From: Aliihoeflea sp. 40Bstr573
GTDB lineage: Bacteria > Pseudomonadota > Alphaproteobacteria > Rhizobiales > Rhizobiaceae
Assembly (NCBI RefSeq): GCF_024105655.1
Contig: NZ_JAAAMH010000022.1
Location: 1 to 48,260 of the forward strand
Reading direction: 5' to 3'
Length of the DNA: 48,260 nucleotides
Part shown: positions 14,577 to 24,317 of the stretch, piece by piece
Layout of the letters: every line of letters begins with the position of its first letter
Numbering within the stretch: position 1 is the stretch's first letter
Translations under genes and position numbers: made by a program
Notes under the pieces: model-generated
What the model was told of the DNA's origin: nothing
Database searches by the model: none
What the model saw: the letters and a program-made list of their open reading frames with translations, nothing else

Positions 14577-17096
14577 ATGGCATACAAGAGACAGATCGAT
14601 CGCCTGCCGATCATCCCGGCCGATGCGACCCGGCAGAATGTCACCTGCCACTATTGCATCGTCGGTTGCGGCTACAACGCCTACTCGTGGCCGATCAACA
14701 AGCAGGGCGGCACGGCTGCGGCGGATAATGTTTTCGGGGTTGACCTCGCGGAGCAGCAGTACGCCGATTCAGACGCTTGGTATTCGCCGTCGATGTACAA
14801 CATCGTTAAGCAGAACGGGCGCGACGTCCACCTCGTGATCAAGCCTGACCAGGAATGCGTGGTCAACTCGGGACTGGGATCCGTGCGCGGCGCGCGCATG
14901 GCCGAAATGAGCTACTCGCGTGCGAGGTCCACCCAGCAGCAGCGTCTGACTGATCCGCTTGTCTGGCGGTATGGCCAGATGCAGCCGACATCCTGGGACG
15001 ATGCCCTCGATCTGGTAGCGCGCGTCACTGCCCGCGTCGTCGCCGACAAGGGTGAGGACGCGCTTTTTGTTTCCGCCTTCGACCATGGCGGAGCAGGCGG
15101 CGGTTACGAAAACACCTGGGGCACCGGCAAGCTCTATTTCGGCGCGATGAAGGTGAAGAACATCCGGATTCATAATCGTCCGGCCTACAATTCCGAGGTC
15201 CATGGAACGCGCGACATGGGCGTGGGCGAACTCAACAACTGCTACGAGGATGCCGAACTCGCGGACACGATCATGGTTGTGGGCGCGAACCCGCTTGAGA
15301 CCCAGACCAACTATTTCCTGAACCACTGGGTACCGAACCTTCGTGGCACATCCCTGGACAAGAAGGACGAGCAACTCGGGGGCGAGCCTCACGACCGCGG
15401 ACGCATCATCATCGTCGATCCGCGCCGCACCGTCACCGTCGCGGCCTGTGAGGCCGAGGCTGGAGCCGAGAACGTCCTTCATCTCCAGATCAATTCCGGC
15501 ACCGACCTCGCCTTGTTCAACGCGATATTCACTGAAATCGCAGAACGCGGGTGGGTCGATCATGAATTCATCGATGCGAGCACGGCGACGGAGCTAGGCA
15601 CAGGGGACGGCACCGATCCCGCCCGCCCGGCAGTATTGACGAACTTCGCCTCGGCGCGCGACGGCAACCGGATGACAGTGGAAGAAGCGGCAGAGATAAC
15701 CGGCATTTCCGCCGACGAAATCCGCAAGGCCGCAAGCTGGATTGCCGAGCCCAAGGAAGGTGGTGCGAGACGCCGCACCATGTTCGCCTACGAGAAGGGG
15801 TTGATCTGGGGCAACGACAACTACCGCACTAACGGAGCGCTGGTGAACATTGCGCTGGCGACAGGCAATGTCGGTCGTCCGGGAGGCGGCGTAGTGCGGC
15901 TTGGCGGCCATCAGGAAGGATATGTCCGTCCGGCCGATGGTCACGTGGGACGTCCGGCCGCTTATGTCGATCGCCTCCTGATAGAAGGCCAGGGCGGCGT
16001 CCATCACATCTGGGGTTGCGACCACTACAAGACGACGCTCAATGCTGCCGAATTCAAGCGGGTCTACAAGCAGCGCACCGACAAGGTGAAGGACGCCATG
16101 AACGCGGTCCCCTATGGCGACCGGGAGGCAATGGTTGACGCCATCGTCACTGCGATCGACGACGGCGGTCTCTTCGCGGTGGACGTGGACATCGTCCCGA
16201 CGAAGATCGGCGAGGCATGCCATGTGGTCCTTCCGGCGGCGACTTCGGGAGAAATGAACCTGACTTCGATGAATGGCGAGCGCCGAATGCGTTTGACCGA
16301 ACGCTATATGGACCCGCCCGGACAGGCCATGCCGGATTGCCTGATCGCGGCACGCATCGCCAACAACATGCAGCGCGTGTTCGGGGAGATCGGGAAATCG
16401 GAGATCGCTGGGAACTTCAATGGCTTCGACTGGCGGACCGAGGAAGACGCGTTCATGGACGGATACAACGCCAACGCAAACGGCGGCGAATTCGTCACCT
16501 ATGAGCGCCTTCGCGAGATGGGCAACAACGGCTTCCAGGAGCCCGCGACAGCGTATGAGAACGGCCGGATCGTCGGAACGCAGCGGTTGTACGCCGACGG
16601 CAAATTCGGGACGGAAGACGGCAAGGCTCGCTTCATGCTGGCTGAATGGCGCGGACTGCAGGCACCTGGCAAGCAGGAACAGAAGGACCGGTTCCCGTTC
16701 CTCATCAACAACGGGCGGGCAAACCTGGTCTGGCAGTCGGCATATCTCGACGTCGAGAATGATCTAGTGATGGATCGTTGGCCGTTCCCCTTCATCGAAA
16801 TGCATCCCGACGACATGTCGAAGGTCGGGGTCAAGGAAGGTGATCTCGTGGAAGTCTTCAATGAGGCCGGATCAACGCAGGCGATGGTCTATCCGACGCC
16901 CTCGGCCCGGCCGGGGGAAACCTTTATGCTGTTCGGCTATCCGACGGGCGTGCAGGGCAACGTTGTCAATGCCGGAACCAATGAACTGCACATCCCGAAC
17001 TACAAGCAGACCTGGGGCGACATTCGGAAGATTTCGGATGCCCCCGCTTCGGTTGCCCACCTCTCATTCAAATCCAAGGAATACAGGGCGGGCTGA
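14577..17096 (+). CDS. aioA: AioA, arsenite oxidase large molybdopterin subunit
   Basis: An 839-residue DMSO-reductase-family protein. C24, C27 and C31 (CHYCIVGCG) hold a [3Fe-4S] cluster; there is no fourth cysteine, which is typical of AioA. The bis-MGD molybdenum domain fills the rest. It oxidises arsenite to arsenate in the periplasm and feeds electrons through AioB to c-type cytochrome. The start is ATG with GGGAGG upstream, 11 bp after aioB. The protein lacks a signal peptide and should travel with AioB through Tat. Length matches the family. Confidence 0.97.
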   Translation: MAYKRQIDRLPIIPADATRQNVTCHYCIVGCGYNAYSWPINKQGGTAAADNVFGVDLAEQQYADSDAWYSPSMYNIVKQNGRDVHLVIKPDQECVVNSGLGSVRGARMAEMSYSRARSTQQQRLTDPLVWRYGQMQPTSWDDALDLVARVTARVVADKGEDALFVSAFDHGGAGGGYENTWGTGKLYFGAMKVKNIRIHNRPAYNSEVHGTRDMGVGELNNCYEDAELADTIMVVGANPLETQTNYFLNHWVPNLRGTSLDKKDEQLGGEPHDRGRIIIVDPRRTVTVAACEAEAGAENVLHLQINSGTDLALFNAIFTEIAERGWVDHEFIDASTATELGTGDGTDPARPAVLTNFASARDGNRMTVEEAAEITGISADEIRKAASWIAEPKEGGARRRTMFAYEKGLIWGNDNYRTNGALVNIALATGNVGRPGGGVVRLGGHQEGYVRPADGHVGRPAAYVDRLLIEGQGGVHHIWGCDHYKTTLNAAEFKRVYKQRTDKVKDAMNAVPYGDREAMVDAIVTAIDDGGLFAVDVDIVPTKIGEACHVVLPAATSGEMNLTSMNGERRMRLTERYMDPPGQAMPDCLIAARIANNMQRVFGEIGKSEIAGNFNGFDWRTEEDAFMDGYNANANGGEFVTYERLREMGNNGFQEPATAYENGRIVGTQRLYADGKFGTEDGKARFMLAEWRGLQAPGKQEQKDRFPFLINNGRANLVWQSAYLDVENDLVMDRWPFPFIEMHPDDMSKVGVKEGDLVEVFNEAGSTQAMVYPTPSARPGETFMLFGYPTGVQGNVVNAGTNELHIPNYKQTWGDIRKISDAPASVAHLSFKSKEYRAG

Positions 17097-17110
17097 GGGC
17101 CGATTTTCGG

Positions 17111-17145
17111 ACCGCCGTCATCATCCGGCGGCGGTTTCCCTTTCG
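17111..17145 (+). terminator. Hairpin between aioA and cytC (attenuator or partial terminator)
   Basis: ACCGCCG (17111-17117) pairs with CGGCGGT (17129-17135), followed by TTCCCTTTCG. The T-run is poor, so read-through into cytC is likely. It would raise aioBA mRNA relative to downstream genes or protect its 3' end. Confidence 0.45.
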
Positions 17146-17161
17146 ACAGCATTTCGGAGAG

Positions 17162-17551
17162 ATGATGAAATACCTTATCAAGTTTTTCGCCCCGGCGATT
17201 TTCGCAGCAGGTATCGGTCAAGCGACGGCCCAAGATGTGGAAGCAGGCAAGAAGCTCTTTGCCCGCTGTGTCGCGTGCCACAACATCGATACTACAGCCA
17301 ACAAGATGGGACCTCATCTTCAAGGGATTCTGGACCGCCCGGCGGCCTCCGTCGAGAGCTTCAAATATTCACCCGCCATGACCGAGGCTGCCGACGCGGG
17401 ACTTGTCTGGGACGAGGCATCCTTGCGCGAGTATCTTGCTGATCCGAAAAAGAAGGTTCCAGGGACACGGATGGTTTTCCCGGGATTGAAGAAGGATGAC
17501 GAGTTGTCGAACATCATCGCTTACCTCGAAAGTGTTCCGGCAACCGAATGA
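17162..17551 (+). CDS. cytC: Periplasmic cytochrome c of the aio operon
   Basis: A 129-residue class I c-type cytochrome with a cleavable signal (to about ATAQ-D). The haem motif is CVACH (C36, C39, H40); the likely methionine ligand lies in GTRMVFPGL. It is the probable electron acceptor for AioB, passing electrons to a terminal oxidase. The gene follows aioA by 65 bp across a hairpin and overlaps moeA by 4 bp (ATGA). ATG 17162 and 17165 are both possible, with GGAGAG upstream. Confidence 0.94.
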   Translation: MMKYLIKFFAPAIFAAGIGQATAQDVEAGKKLFARCVACHNIDTTANKMGPHLQGILDRPAASVESFKYSPAMTEAADAGLVWDEASLREYLADPKKKVPGTRMVFPGLKKDDELSNIIAYLESVPATE

Positions 17552-18819
17552 ATACGCGGGCGGCAATCGCTTCCCACGATTGCGAAGCAGCCGCTGGAAA
17601 AGCGCCGGCGGTCAGCGTGGATGCTGCTCGAAGAATGGCTGTGGAGGCTGCCGACGCGGTCGCGCAGACGACAACGCTCGACCTGGGTTCGGCGATCGGG
17701 CGCGTGATCGCCGCTGATTATTCGTCGCGTCTGGATTTGCCTCCGTTCAACGCTTCCGCAATGGATGGCTACGCCGTTCGCGGCCCCTACGGGTCGAACG
17801 AAGGACCAAGTCGGTACCGTATCGTTGCGGAGACCCGCGCAGGCGATGCTGCCGCTTCCTGCATCGATAGCGGAGAGACCGTACGCATCTTCACCGGCGC
17901 GTCGGTGCCGACGGGCTGCGACGCCGTCCTGGTGCAGGAGCAGTGCATTCAGGTCGAGGATTCGATCGAGCATTTCGGTCGGGTTCGTGCTGGGCAAAAT
18001 GTTCGGAGGCGCGGCGAAGACGTCAGGCTTGGCCAGAGCCTCGCACAGTCCGGCATCACCCTGACGGCAGGTCGAGCGGCATTGCTGGCGGCTGGCGGCC
18101 ACTCTGCGGTCTCTGTCTTTCGAAGGATAAAGGTCGGGCTGCTCTCCACCGGAAACGAGCTGCGCGAACCTGGAGCGGACTTGTCGTTCGGCCAGATTTA
18201 CAACTCGAACCGCATGTTCCTGTCCGGAATGCTGGCAACCCATGCCTGGGTCGAGATCGTCGATCTTGGAACCGTCCCGGACGATCCTGCATTGCTGCAT
18301 CGCGTCTTCCGCGAAGCGGAAGACTCCTGCGACGCCCTGCTCACGACGGGCGGTGTCTCCGCCGGATCGGCTGACCATGTGACACGCGTCATGCGAGAAG
18401 CAGGCGCACGATTCGACGTGATGAAGGTTGCCATGCGTCCGGGAAAGCCTTTGAAGATCGGGCGGCTCCGGAAGCTCATGGTGCTGGGGCTTCCCGGTAA
18501 TCCGGTAGCTGCCTTGGTCGGGTTCCGCCAATTTGCACTGCCGGCCCTTAGAAAGATTGCCGGGCATGTATCTACCGGGCCTGTATGGAGAACAGGTGTT
18601 GCCGCCTTTTCCTATGCCAAGCGAACGGGACGGACAGAATTCTTACCGATCAATTTGGTCGGCGAGGACGATGACGGACGGCCGCTAGCGCACTTGGCAG
18701 GCAGCGGATCGTCGGCCAGCGTTTTTGGTTTGGGCAGCGCGGAGGCGATCTGCATGCTGCCTTCGGGTACCGACCGTCTTGTGCCGGGGGATCGTGTATC
18801 CTTCGAAGCGCTGTACTGA
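17548..18819 (+). CDS. moeA: MoeA, molybdopterin molybdenumtransferase
   Basis: A 423-residue MoeA-family enzyme that inserts molybdate into adenylylated molybdopterin. Family motifs are NASAMDGYAV (near residue 72), the TGDELxxxG-like block STGNELREPG, TTGGVSAG and LPGNPVAALV. Placing it in the aio operon ensures cofactor supply to AioA; chlE/moeA genes occupy the same place in other rhizobial aio clusters. It is coupled to cytC by ATGA. After it comes a 140-bp gap with a Pho box. Confidence 0.95.
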   Translation: MNTRAAIASHDCEAAAGKAPAVSVDAARRMAVEAADAVAQTTTLDLGSAIGRVIAADYSSRLDLPPFNASAMDGYAVRGPYGSNEGPSRYRIVAETRAGDAAASCIDSGETVRIFTGASVPTGCDAVLVQEQCIQVEDSIEHFGRVRAGQNVRRRGEDVRLGQSLAQSGITLTAGRAALLAAGGHSAVSVFRRIKVGLLSTGNELREPGADLSFGQIYNSNRMFLSGMLATHAWVEIVDLGTVPDDPALLHRVFREAEDSCDALLTTGGVSAGSADHVTRVMREAGARFDVMKVAMRPGKPLKIGRLRKLMVLGLPGNPVAALVGFRQFALPALRKIAGHVSTGPVWRTGVAAFSYAKRTGRTEFLPINLVGEDDDGRPLAHLAGSGSSASVFGLGSAEAICMLPSGTDRLVPGDRVSFEALY

Positions 18820-18868
18820 AGGTTTGGCCCGTCCACTGCTGGCTGAAGGCGCTCGGACCGCAATCTAA

Positions 18869-18886
18869 CTGTCATCCACTTGTTAC
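18869..18886 (+). promoter_or_regulatory. Pho box upstream of pstS
   Basis: CTGTCAT-N4-TTGTTAC: two 7-bp direct repeats spaced 11 bp start to start, as in PhoB sites (CTGTCAT-N4-CTGTCAC). The first repeat is perfect; the second has two C-to-T changes. It lies 74 bp before the pstS ATG, within the moeA-pstS gap, and implies control by PhoB, whose gene closes the operon. Confidence 0.75.
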
Positions 18887-18959
18887 ATGGACTCGGTACT
18901 CCAAGACCGTCGCCTCGCAAGGCGTCAGCAGAAGAAAATTCTGAACAGGAGTGGGCTCC

Positions 18960-19997
18960 ATGAACAAATTCGTCTTGACGGCCTCTGTGGCCGCCATCGC
19001 AATCGGCGCGGCCGCTGGCATCGCCAACGCTCAATCGCGCGACCAGATCCGCATCGTCGGCTCGTCGACAGTGTTTCCCTATACGCAGGCGGTTGCCGAA
19101 GAATTCGCCAACATGGGCAACACGGCACCGGTCCTGGAATCGACTGGCACGGGCGGTGGCATGCAGATTTTCTGCGGCGGAGTCGGCACGGAACATCCGG
19201 ACATCACGGGTGCCTCGCGTGCCATGACCGAGGGCGAGTACGAGACCTGCGTCGCAAACGGCGTCGACAACATCACCGAAGTCCTTATTGGCAATGACGG
19301 CCTCGCAATCGCCATCTCGCAGGATGGTCCGGACATGGACCTGACCAAGGCCCAGATTTTCCAGGCGCTCGCGGCTGAAGTCGAGGTCGATGGCGAAGTC
19401 GTCGCCAACCCCTATACGCGCTGGAACGAGATCGACGCGTCGCTCCCCGACACCGCCATCAACGTTTTCGGCCCACCGCCCACATCCGGCACGCGCGACG
19501 CATTCGTCGAGCTTGTGATGGAAGAAGGCTGTGAATCCTTCGAGGCCATCGCCGCTCTGGAAGAAGAGCGGATGGAAGAGGTCTGCCAGCGCATGCGTAC
19601 CGACGGTCCGTTCGTCGAAGCTGGCGAAAACGACAATCTCATTGTCCAGCGTCTCCAGGCCGACGACAATGCGGTCGGCATCTTCGGGTACTCGTTCCTG
19701 TTCGAGAACCAGGACACGCTGAAGGCGGTCGCCGTAGATGGCGTCGAGCCGAATGCCGACACCATTGCCGACGAATCCTACGGTGTCGCGCGCCCGCTGT
19801 TCTTCTACATCAAGAATGCCCACCGGGGGGTGATCCCGGGTCTGCAGGAGTTCGCGGAAGAGTACGTCTCGGAAGAGTCGTTCGGCCCGGGCGGCTATCT
19901 GGAAGAACGGGGCCTGATCCCGCTCGCGGACGAACAGCGTGAAACTACGCGGACGACCGTGGCAGAAGGTGCGCATTTCGACCGCTACACGCAGTAA
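18960..19997 (+). CDS. pstS: PstS, periplasmic phosphate-binding protein
   Basis: A 345-residue substrate-binding protein with a signal peptide (to about ANA-Q). The ligand loop IVGSSTVFPY and GSSTVxP-like start, STGTGGGM and PPTSGTRDAF are PstS hallmarks for phosphate oxyanion binding. The ATG at 18960 has AGGAG 8 bp upstream. It is the first gene of pstSCAB-phoU-phoB. In arsenic islands such PstS proteins are thought to discriminate phosphate from arsenate or to act in arsenite-oxidation regulation; which applies here cannot be read. A strong hairpin separates it from pstC. Confidence 0.95.
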   Translation: MNKFVLTASVAAIAIGAAAGIANAQSRDQIRIVGSSTVFPYTQAVAEEFANMGNTAPVLESTGTGGGMQIFCGGVGTEHPDITGASRAMTEGEYETCVANGVDNITEVLIGNDGLAIAISQDGPDMDLTKAQIFQALAAEVEVDGEVVANPYTRWNEIDASLPDTAINVFGPPPTSGTRDAFVELVMEEGCESFEAIAALEEERMEEVCQRMRTDGPFVEAGENDNLIVQRLQADDNAVGIFGYSFLFENQDTLKAVAVDGVEPNADTIADESYGVARPLFFYIKNAHRGVIPGLQEFAEEYVSEESFGPGGYLEERGLIPLADEQRETTRTTVAEGAHFDRYTQ

Positions 19998-20009
19998 CCG
20001 TATCCCTGG

Positions 20010-20047
20010 GTTATCCGGGCCGCGTTTCGCTATGCGGCCCGGATAAC
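20010..20047 (+). repeat. Perfect 14-bp stem hairpin between pstS and pstC
   Basis: GTTATCCGGGCCGC (20010-20023) pairs perfectly with 20034-20047 around a 10-nt loop. No T-run follows, so it is more likely an mRNA-stabilising or attenuating structure than a full terminator. It would let the binding protein be made in excess over the membrane channel, a familiar need in ABC operons. Confidence 0.7.
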
Positions 20048-20078
20048 AACCTTTGCTGGCGACATCTCGAGGGGTGCC

Positions 20079-21461
20079 ATGACCGGATATCTCTCCCTGA
20101 CGATCATCTTGTTTTCGCTGGCCGCGTTCTATGTCGGAAGATCCGCCGCAACCCGCTTTGCCGTTGCCGGAGACCGCCTGGCCGTCCATTCCAGACCAAT
20201 CTATCACGGTGCGTTTGCCGCCATTTGGGTCGGCTTGCCCGCTCTCGTCCTTGTCTTGGTATGGTTGCTATTCCAGGACGGAGTGGTGCGGACCCTAGTC
20301 GTGCAATCGCTGCCACCCTCACTGACGGAAGGGGCGAGCTCGTCCCAGATTTCCCTGTTCGTCAGCGAAATCCGCAACGTTGCGGCCGGTCGTATTTTCG
20401 CCGAGCCGCGACCGGAAATCGCAGCCGCTGCCGAACGCTATGCAAGTTGGACCGTCCTTGCCAATTGGGCGATGGTCGTTGTCGCGTTATGCATGATGGC
20501 CTTGGCCCTCTTCCTGGCGCGGGTTCGGATTTCCCCGCGCTACCGTGCCCGTCAGAGCTTCGAGCGCGCGCTCGACATCATCATGATCTCCTCGGCTGCG
20601 CTCGCCATTCTCGTGACGTTCGGGATCATCGTTTCCCTGACCTATGAAGCGATCCAGTTCTTCCGGCTCGTTCCGCCGACCGAATTCTTCTTCGGTCTGA
20701 ATTGGGAGCCCCAGATCGCCATCCGCGCCGACCAGGTCGCTGGGACCGGTGCATTCGGTGCCGTTCCGGTCTTTACGGGTACATTGCTGATTGCCGCGAT
20801 CGCGCTGATCGTCGCCATACCGGTAGGGCTCCTGTCCGCAATCTACCTCGTGGAATTCGCAAACCGCCGAGTTCGCGGCATCGTCAAGCCGATCCTGGAA
20901 ATCCTCGCTGGCGTCCCGACGGTTGTCTACGGCTTCTTCGCAGTCCTGACCGTCGCGCCGGCAGTCCGACAGACTGGCTCGCTGTTCGGTATTGCCATTT
21001 CCCCCAACAGTGCGCTCGTTGCAGGCGGGGTGATGGGCATCATGATCATTCCCTTCATCTCATCCCTTGCGGACGACGCTCTCAAGGCTGTGCCGCAGTC
21101 CATGCGCGACGGTTCGCTTGCATTAGGCGCTACGCCCGCGGAAACTATCACTAAGGTTCTGGTGCCGGCAGCCTTGCCCGGAATCATGGGCGGCATCCTC
21201 CTGGCGGCCAGTCGGGCAATCGGCGAGACGATGATCGTCGTCATGGCGGCCGGACTGACTGCCAACCTTACAGCAAATCCGCTGGAGGGCGTTACGACCG
21301 TCACGGTCCAGATCGTCACTCTGCTGATCGGCGACACTGCCTTCGACAACCCAAAGACCCTATCGGCCTTCGCACTCGGTCTCGTGCTGTTCGTCGTCAC
21401 GCTTTGTTTGAATGTCGCGGCCCTAAAAATCGTCCAGCGATATCGCGAGAAATATGAGTAA
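20079..21461 (+). CDS. pstC: PstC, phosphate ABC transporter permease
   Basis: A 460-residue inner-membrane permease. It has extra N-terminal helices and a periplasmic stretch (to about residue 140), seen in rhizobial PstC, then the BPD_transp_1 core with the EAA loop region (DDALKAVPQSMRDGSLALGAT). It pairs with PstA to form the channel for phosphate delivered by PstS. Its stop lies inside the pstA start (8-bp overlap), so the two are coupled. Confidence 0.95.
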   Translation: MTGYLSLTIILFSLAAFYVGRSAATRFAVAGDRLAVHSRPIYHGAFAAIWVGLPALVLVLVWLLFQDGVVRTLVVQSLPPSLTEGASSSQISLFVSEIRNVAAGRIFAEPRPEIAAAAERYASWTVLANWAMVVVALCMMALALFLARVRISPRYRARQSFERALDIIMISSAALAILVTFGIIVSLTYEAIQFFRLVPPTEFFFGLNWEPQIAIRADQVAGTGAFGAVPVFTGTLLIAAIALIVAIPVGLLSAIYLVEFANRRVRGIVKPILEILAGVPTVVYGFFAVLTVAPAVRQTGSLFGIAISPNSALVAGGVMGIMIIPFISSLADDALKAVPQSMRDGSLALGATPAETITKVLVPAALPGIMGGILLAASRAIGETMIVVMAAGLTANLTANPLEGVTTVTVQIVTLLIGDTAFDNPKTLSAFALGLVLFVVTLCLNVAALKIVQRYREKYE

Positions 21462-22764
21462 TCCGATGATAGAGCCAACGACGACGACCCGCGCGGCAGC
21501 CAGGATTGACTGGAACTCCGGCACGGCACGCTCCCTGCGCAAGAAGCGATACGCGGCCGATCGACGGCTGCGGTTCTACGGCATCGCGGCGATCTCCATC
21601 GCGGTTCTCCTGTTGGGCATCTTGCTCACCTCGCTCGTATCCACAGGCTATCTTGCCTTCGTACAGACACACGTGACGATGGACGTGGCCATCGATCCGG
21701 AACAAGTGCCGGTCGACAATCCGGCCGAAGGCAATTACCGAGCGATCGTCGCGGACGCTGTCCAGCGGCTGTTTCCAGACATCGATGGTCGTTCCGAGCT
21801 TCGGAACGCGGTAGGGATCGTCACGAACGGCGCACAGGTGATGTTGCGCAACCAAGTGATCTCCGACCCTTCCTTGATCGGCAAGACGTTCTCAATCCAG
21901 GTCCCCGTGTCGGATCCGTACGACCAGCTATACAAGGACGTTATCGACAGGGATTTGCCTGAGAACCGGAGGCGTTTGAACGACGAGCAAATTGCTCTCT
22001 TCGAGACGCTGGAAGACCGCGGGCTGATCGAGGCCAAGGCGAACTGGGCACTTCTGTTCAATGCCGACAGCCGCTTCCCCGAACTGGCCGGTCTGGCGGG
22101 GGCGATCGTTGGCTCGTTCTACGCGTTGCTACTGTGCTTCGTGATCTCGTTTCCGGTCGGCATCGCGGCCGCTATCTATCTGGAGGAATTCGCGCCCAAG
22201 AACCGCTGGACGGACCTGATCGAGGTCAACATCAACAACCTCGCAGCGGTGCCATCGATCATTTTCGGCCTGCTCGGACTCGCCGTCTTCATTCAAGTCT
22301 TCGGCCTCCCGCGTTCGGCCCCACTGGTCGGCGGCCTGGTCTTGGCATTGATGACACTCCCGACCATCATCATCGTCACGCGCAACTCCCTCAAAGCAGT
22401 GCCGCCCTCGATCCGCGAGGCCGCCCTGGGCATCGGCGCATCCCGGCATGAAGTGATCCTGCATCACCTTCTGCCGCTTGCTATCCCAGGTATCCTTACG
22501 GGAACCATCATCGGAATGGCCCAGGCATTGGGTGAGACCGCTCCGCTGCTCCTGATCGGCATGAACGCCTTTCTTACCTCTCCGCCTGGCGGAATCATGG
22601 AGCCGGCGACATCTCTGCCGACGCAAATTTTTATCTGGGCTGACAGTCCCGAACGCGGATTTGTTTCCCGCACCTCGGCGGCAATCCTCGTCCTGCTCGG
22701 CTTCCTGATCCTCATGAATGCCATCGCCATTTACCTGCGATCGAAACTAGAGAGAAAATGGTAG
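21454..22764 (+). CDS. pstA: PstA, phosphate ABC transporter permease
   Basis: A 436-residue permease partner of PstC. The N-terminal cytoplasmic stretch and first helix (about 43-65) are followed by a long periplasmic domain and then the permease core with the EAA loop ([21 protein letters not shown]) for contact with PstB. The long form is usual in Alphaproteobacteria. It overlaps pstC and is followed 13 bp later by pstB. Confidence 0.95.
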   Translation: MSNPMIEPTTTTRAAARIDWNSGTARSLRKKRYAADRRLRFYGIAAISIAVLLLGILLTSLVSTGYLAFVQTHVTMDVAIDPEQVPVDNPAEGNYRAIVADAVQRLFPDIDGRSELRNAVGIVTNGAQVMLRNQVISDPSLIGKTFSIQVPVSDPYDQLYKDVIDRDLPENRRRLNDEQIALFETLEDRGLIEAKANWALLFNADSRFPELAGLAGAIVGSFYALLLCFVISFPVGIAAAIYLEEFAPKNRWTDLIEVNINNLAAVPSIIFGLLGLAVFIQVFGLPRSAPLVGGLVLALMTLPTIIIVTRNSLKAVPPSIREAALGIGASRHEVILHHLLPLAIPGILTGTIIGMAQALGETAPLLLIGMNAFLTSPPGGIMEPATSLPTQIFIWADSPERGFVSRTSAAILVLLGFLILMNAIAIYLRSKLERKW

Positions 22765-22777
22765 GGGGCTTCGAGGA

Positions 22778-23593
22778 ATGAATCGCATGACCCAGTGGAC
22801 TCTTGATCCTGAAACCAGAACGACCGAGCCGGCTTCCCTGCCGAAGATGCGGGGGGAGAACGTCAACGTCTTCTACGGTACGAAGCAGGCTCTCTTCGAC
22901 GTCAATCTCGCCGTGCCGGAGCACCAGGTCACGGCTTTGATTGGGCCGTCCGGCTGCGGCAAGTCTACGTTTCTGCGCTGTCTCAACAGAATGAACGACA
23001 CGATCGACATCGCTCGCGTCGAGGGCGAGATCACGCTCGATGGCCGTAGCATCTACGACCCGAAGATCGATGTCGTGGAACTTCGCGCCCAAGTGGGGAT
23101 GGCATTCCAAAAACCGAACCCGTTTCCCAAATCGATCTTCGAGAACGTCGCCTACGGCCCTACAATCCACGGCCGCGCCTCCGCAAAGGCGGATCTGGAG
23201 CAGATTGTGGTCGACAGCCTTCGAAAGGCCGGTCTGTACGAGGAAGTCAAAGAGAGGCTTCACGAGCCCGGAACCGGTCTTTCCGGCGGACAGCAGCAAC
23301 GACTCTGCATTGCACGCGCGATCGCCGTCGCGCCCGAAGTGATCCTAATGGACGAGCCTTGTTCCGCACTCGATCCCATCGCAACGGCGAAGATCGAAGA
23401 GCTCATCGACGAACTGCGCGAAAACTTCACCATCGTCATCGTTACACACTCGATGCAGCAGGCGGCACGCGTCTCCCAACGCACGGCCTTCTTTCACCTC
23501 GGCGTACTCGTGGAGGAAGGTCCGACGAGCGAGATATTCACGTCACCGAACGACAAGCGGACGCAGGACTACGTCACCGGACGGTTTGGCTGA
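22778..23593 (+). CDS. pstB: PstB, phosphate ABC transporter ATPase
   Basis: A 271-residue ATPase. Walker A is GPSGCGKST, the signature is LSGGQQQRL and Walker B is [23 protein letters not shown] is typical of PstB. It powers PstCA. The ATG at 22778 has GAGGA very close upstream; the in-frame ATG at 22787 would give a better spacing. It lies between pstA and phoU in the usual order. Confidence 0.96.
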   Translation: MNRMTQWTLDPETRTTEPASLPKMRGENVNVFYGTKQALFDVNLAVPEHQVTALIGPSGCGKSTFLRCLNRMNDTIDIARVEGEITLDGRSIYDPKIDVVELRAQVGMAFQKPNPFPKSIFENVAYGPTIHGRASAKADLEQIVVDSLRKAGLYEEVKERLHEPGTGLSGGQQQRLCIARAIAVAPEVILMDEPCSALDPIATAKIEELIDELRENFTIVIVTHSMQQAARVSQRTAFFHLGVLVEEGPTSEIFTSPNDKRTQDYVTGRFG

Positions 23594-23609
23594 CCGCTAG
23601 GGAGCACCG

Positions 23610-24314
23610 ATGATGACCGCGCATATTGTAGCTTCGTTCGACGACGAACTCGCCAAAATCGACCTTCTGATAACCGACATGGGAGACTTAGCGCAAACGA
23701 TGCTTGCTGACGCCACGCGTGCTTTGGTCGAGGCTGACCTGCCGTTAGCGCAACGCGTTATATCCGACGATGTCGTCATGGATGCAAGACAGAGAGAAAT
23801 AGACGAACGGTGCGTCGCTCTCATCGCCAAGAGGCAACCTATGGCGCAAGACTTGCGGGCAGTGATCGGCTCAATCCGAATAGCAAGCGACCTTGAACGG
23901 ATCGGCGATCTCTCGAAAAACATCGCTAAACGTGTGGGGGCTGTCGGCGCAGGTCCGATGCAACGTCGGTTTTCACATTCGTTATCCGGCATGACGGGGA
24001 TGGTCGGCGACCAGCTTGAAGGCGTCGTTCGAAGCCACGTCACCAAAGACGTTGATGCGCTCGTCACACTGAGAGCGGACGACAAACGGATCGACATTCA
24101 GTACACCGCCGTTTTCCGCGAGCTCCTCACTTACATGATGGAGGATCCGCGCAACATCACGGCCTGCACTCACCTTCTATTCTGCGCCAAAAACCTCGAA
24201 CGCATCGGCGACCACGCGACGAACATCGCCGAGAACGCTTTCTACATGACTACGGGACGCCAGCTTCCCGCAGATCGTCCCAAGACCGACGAAACCACTC
24301 ATACCGGGAGCTGA
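23610..24314 (+). CDS. phoU: PhoU, phosphate signalling adaptor
   Basis: A 234-residue protein made of two three-helix PhoU repeats, each with the metal-binding E/DxxxD-type helix (SDLERIGDLSKNIAKR and KNLERIGDHATNIAEN). It couples Pst activity to the PhoR/PhoB two-component system and limits phosphate uptake. It lies 16 bp after pstB and 3 bp before phoB. No phoR is present here, so signalling must use a kinase encoded elsewhere. Confidence 0.95.
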   Translation: MMTAHIVASFDDELAKIDLLITDMGDLAQTMLADATRALVEADLPLAQRVISDDVVMDARQREIDERCVALIAKRQPMAQDLRAVIGSIRIASDLERIGDLSKNIAKRVGAVGAGPMQRRFSHSLSGMTGMVGDQLEGVVRSHVTKDVDALVTLRADDKRIDIQYTAVFRELLTYMMEDPRNITACTHLLFCAKNLERIGDHATNIAENAFYMTTGRQLPADRPKTDETTHTGS

Positions 24315-24317
24315 ACA

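Noticed and set aside
18612-20207. 531-codon open frame on the minus strand across pstS
   Set aside because: It lies antisense to pstS and the moeA end, has no recognisable family, and has the Arg/Asp/Gly-rich composition of a GC-driven shadow.
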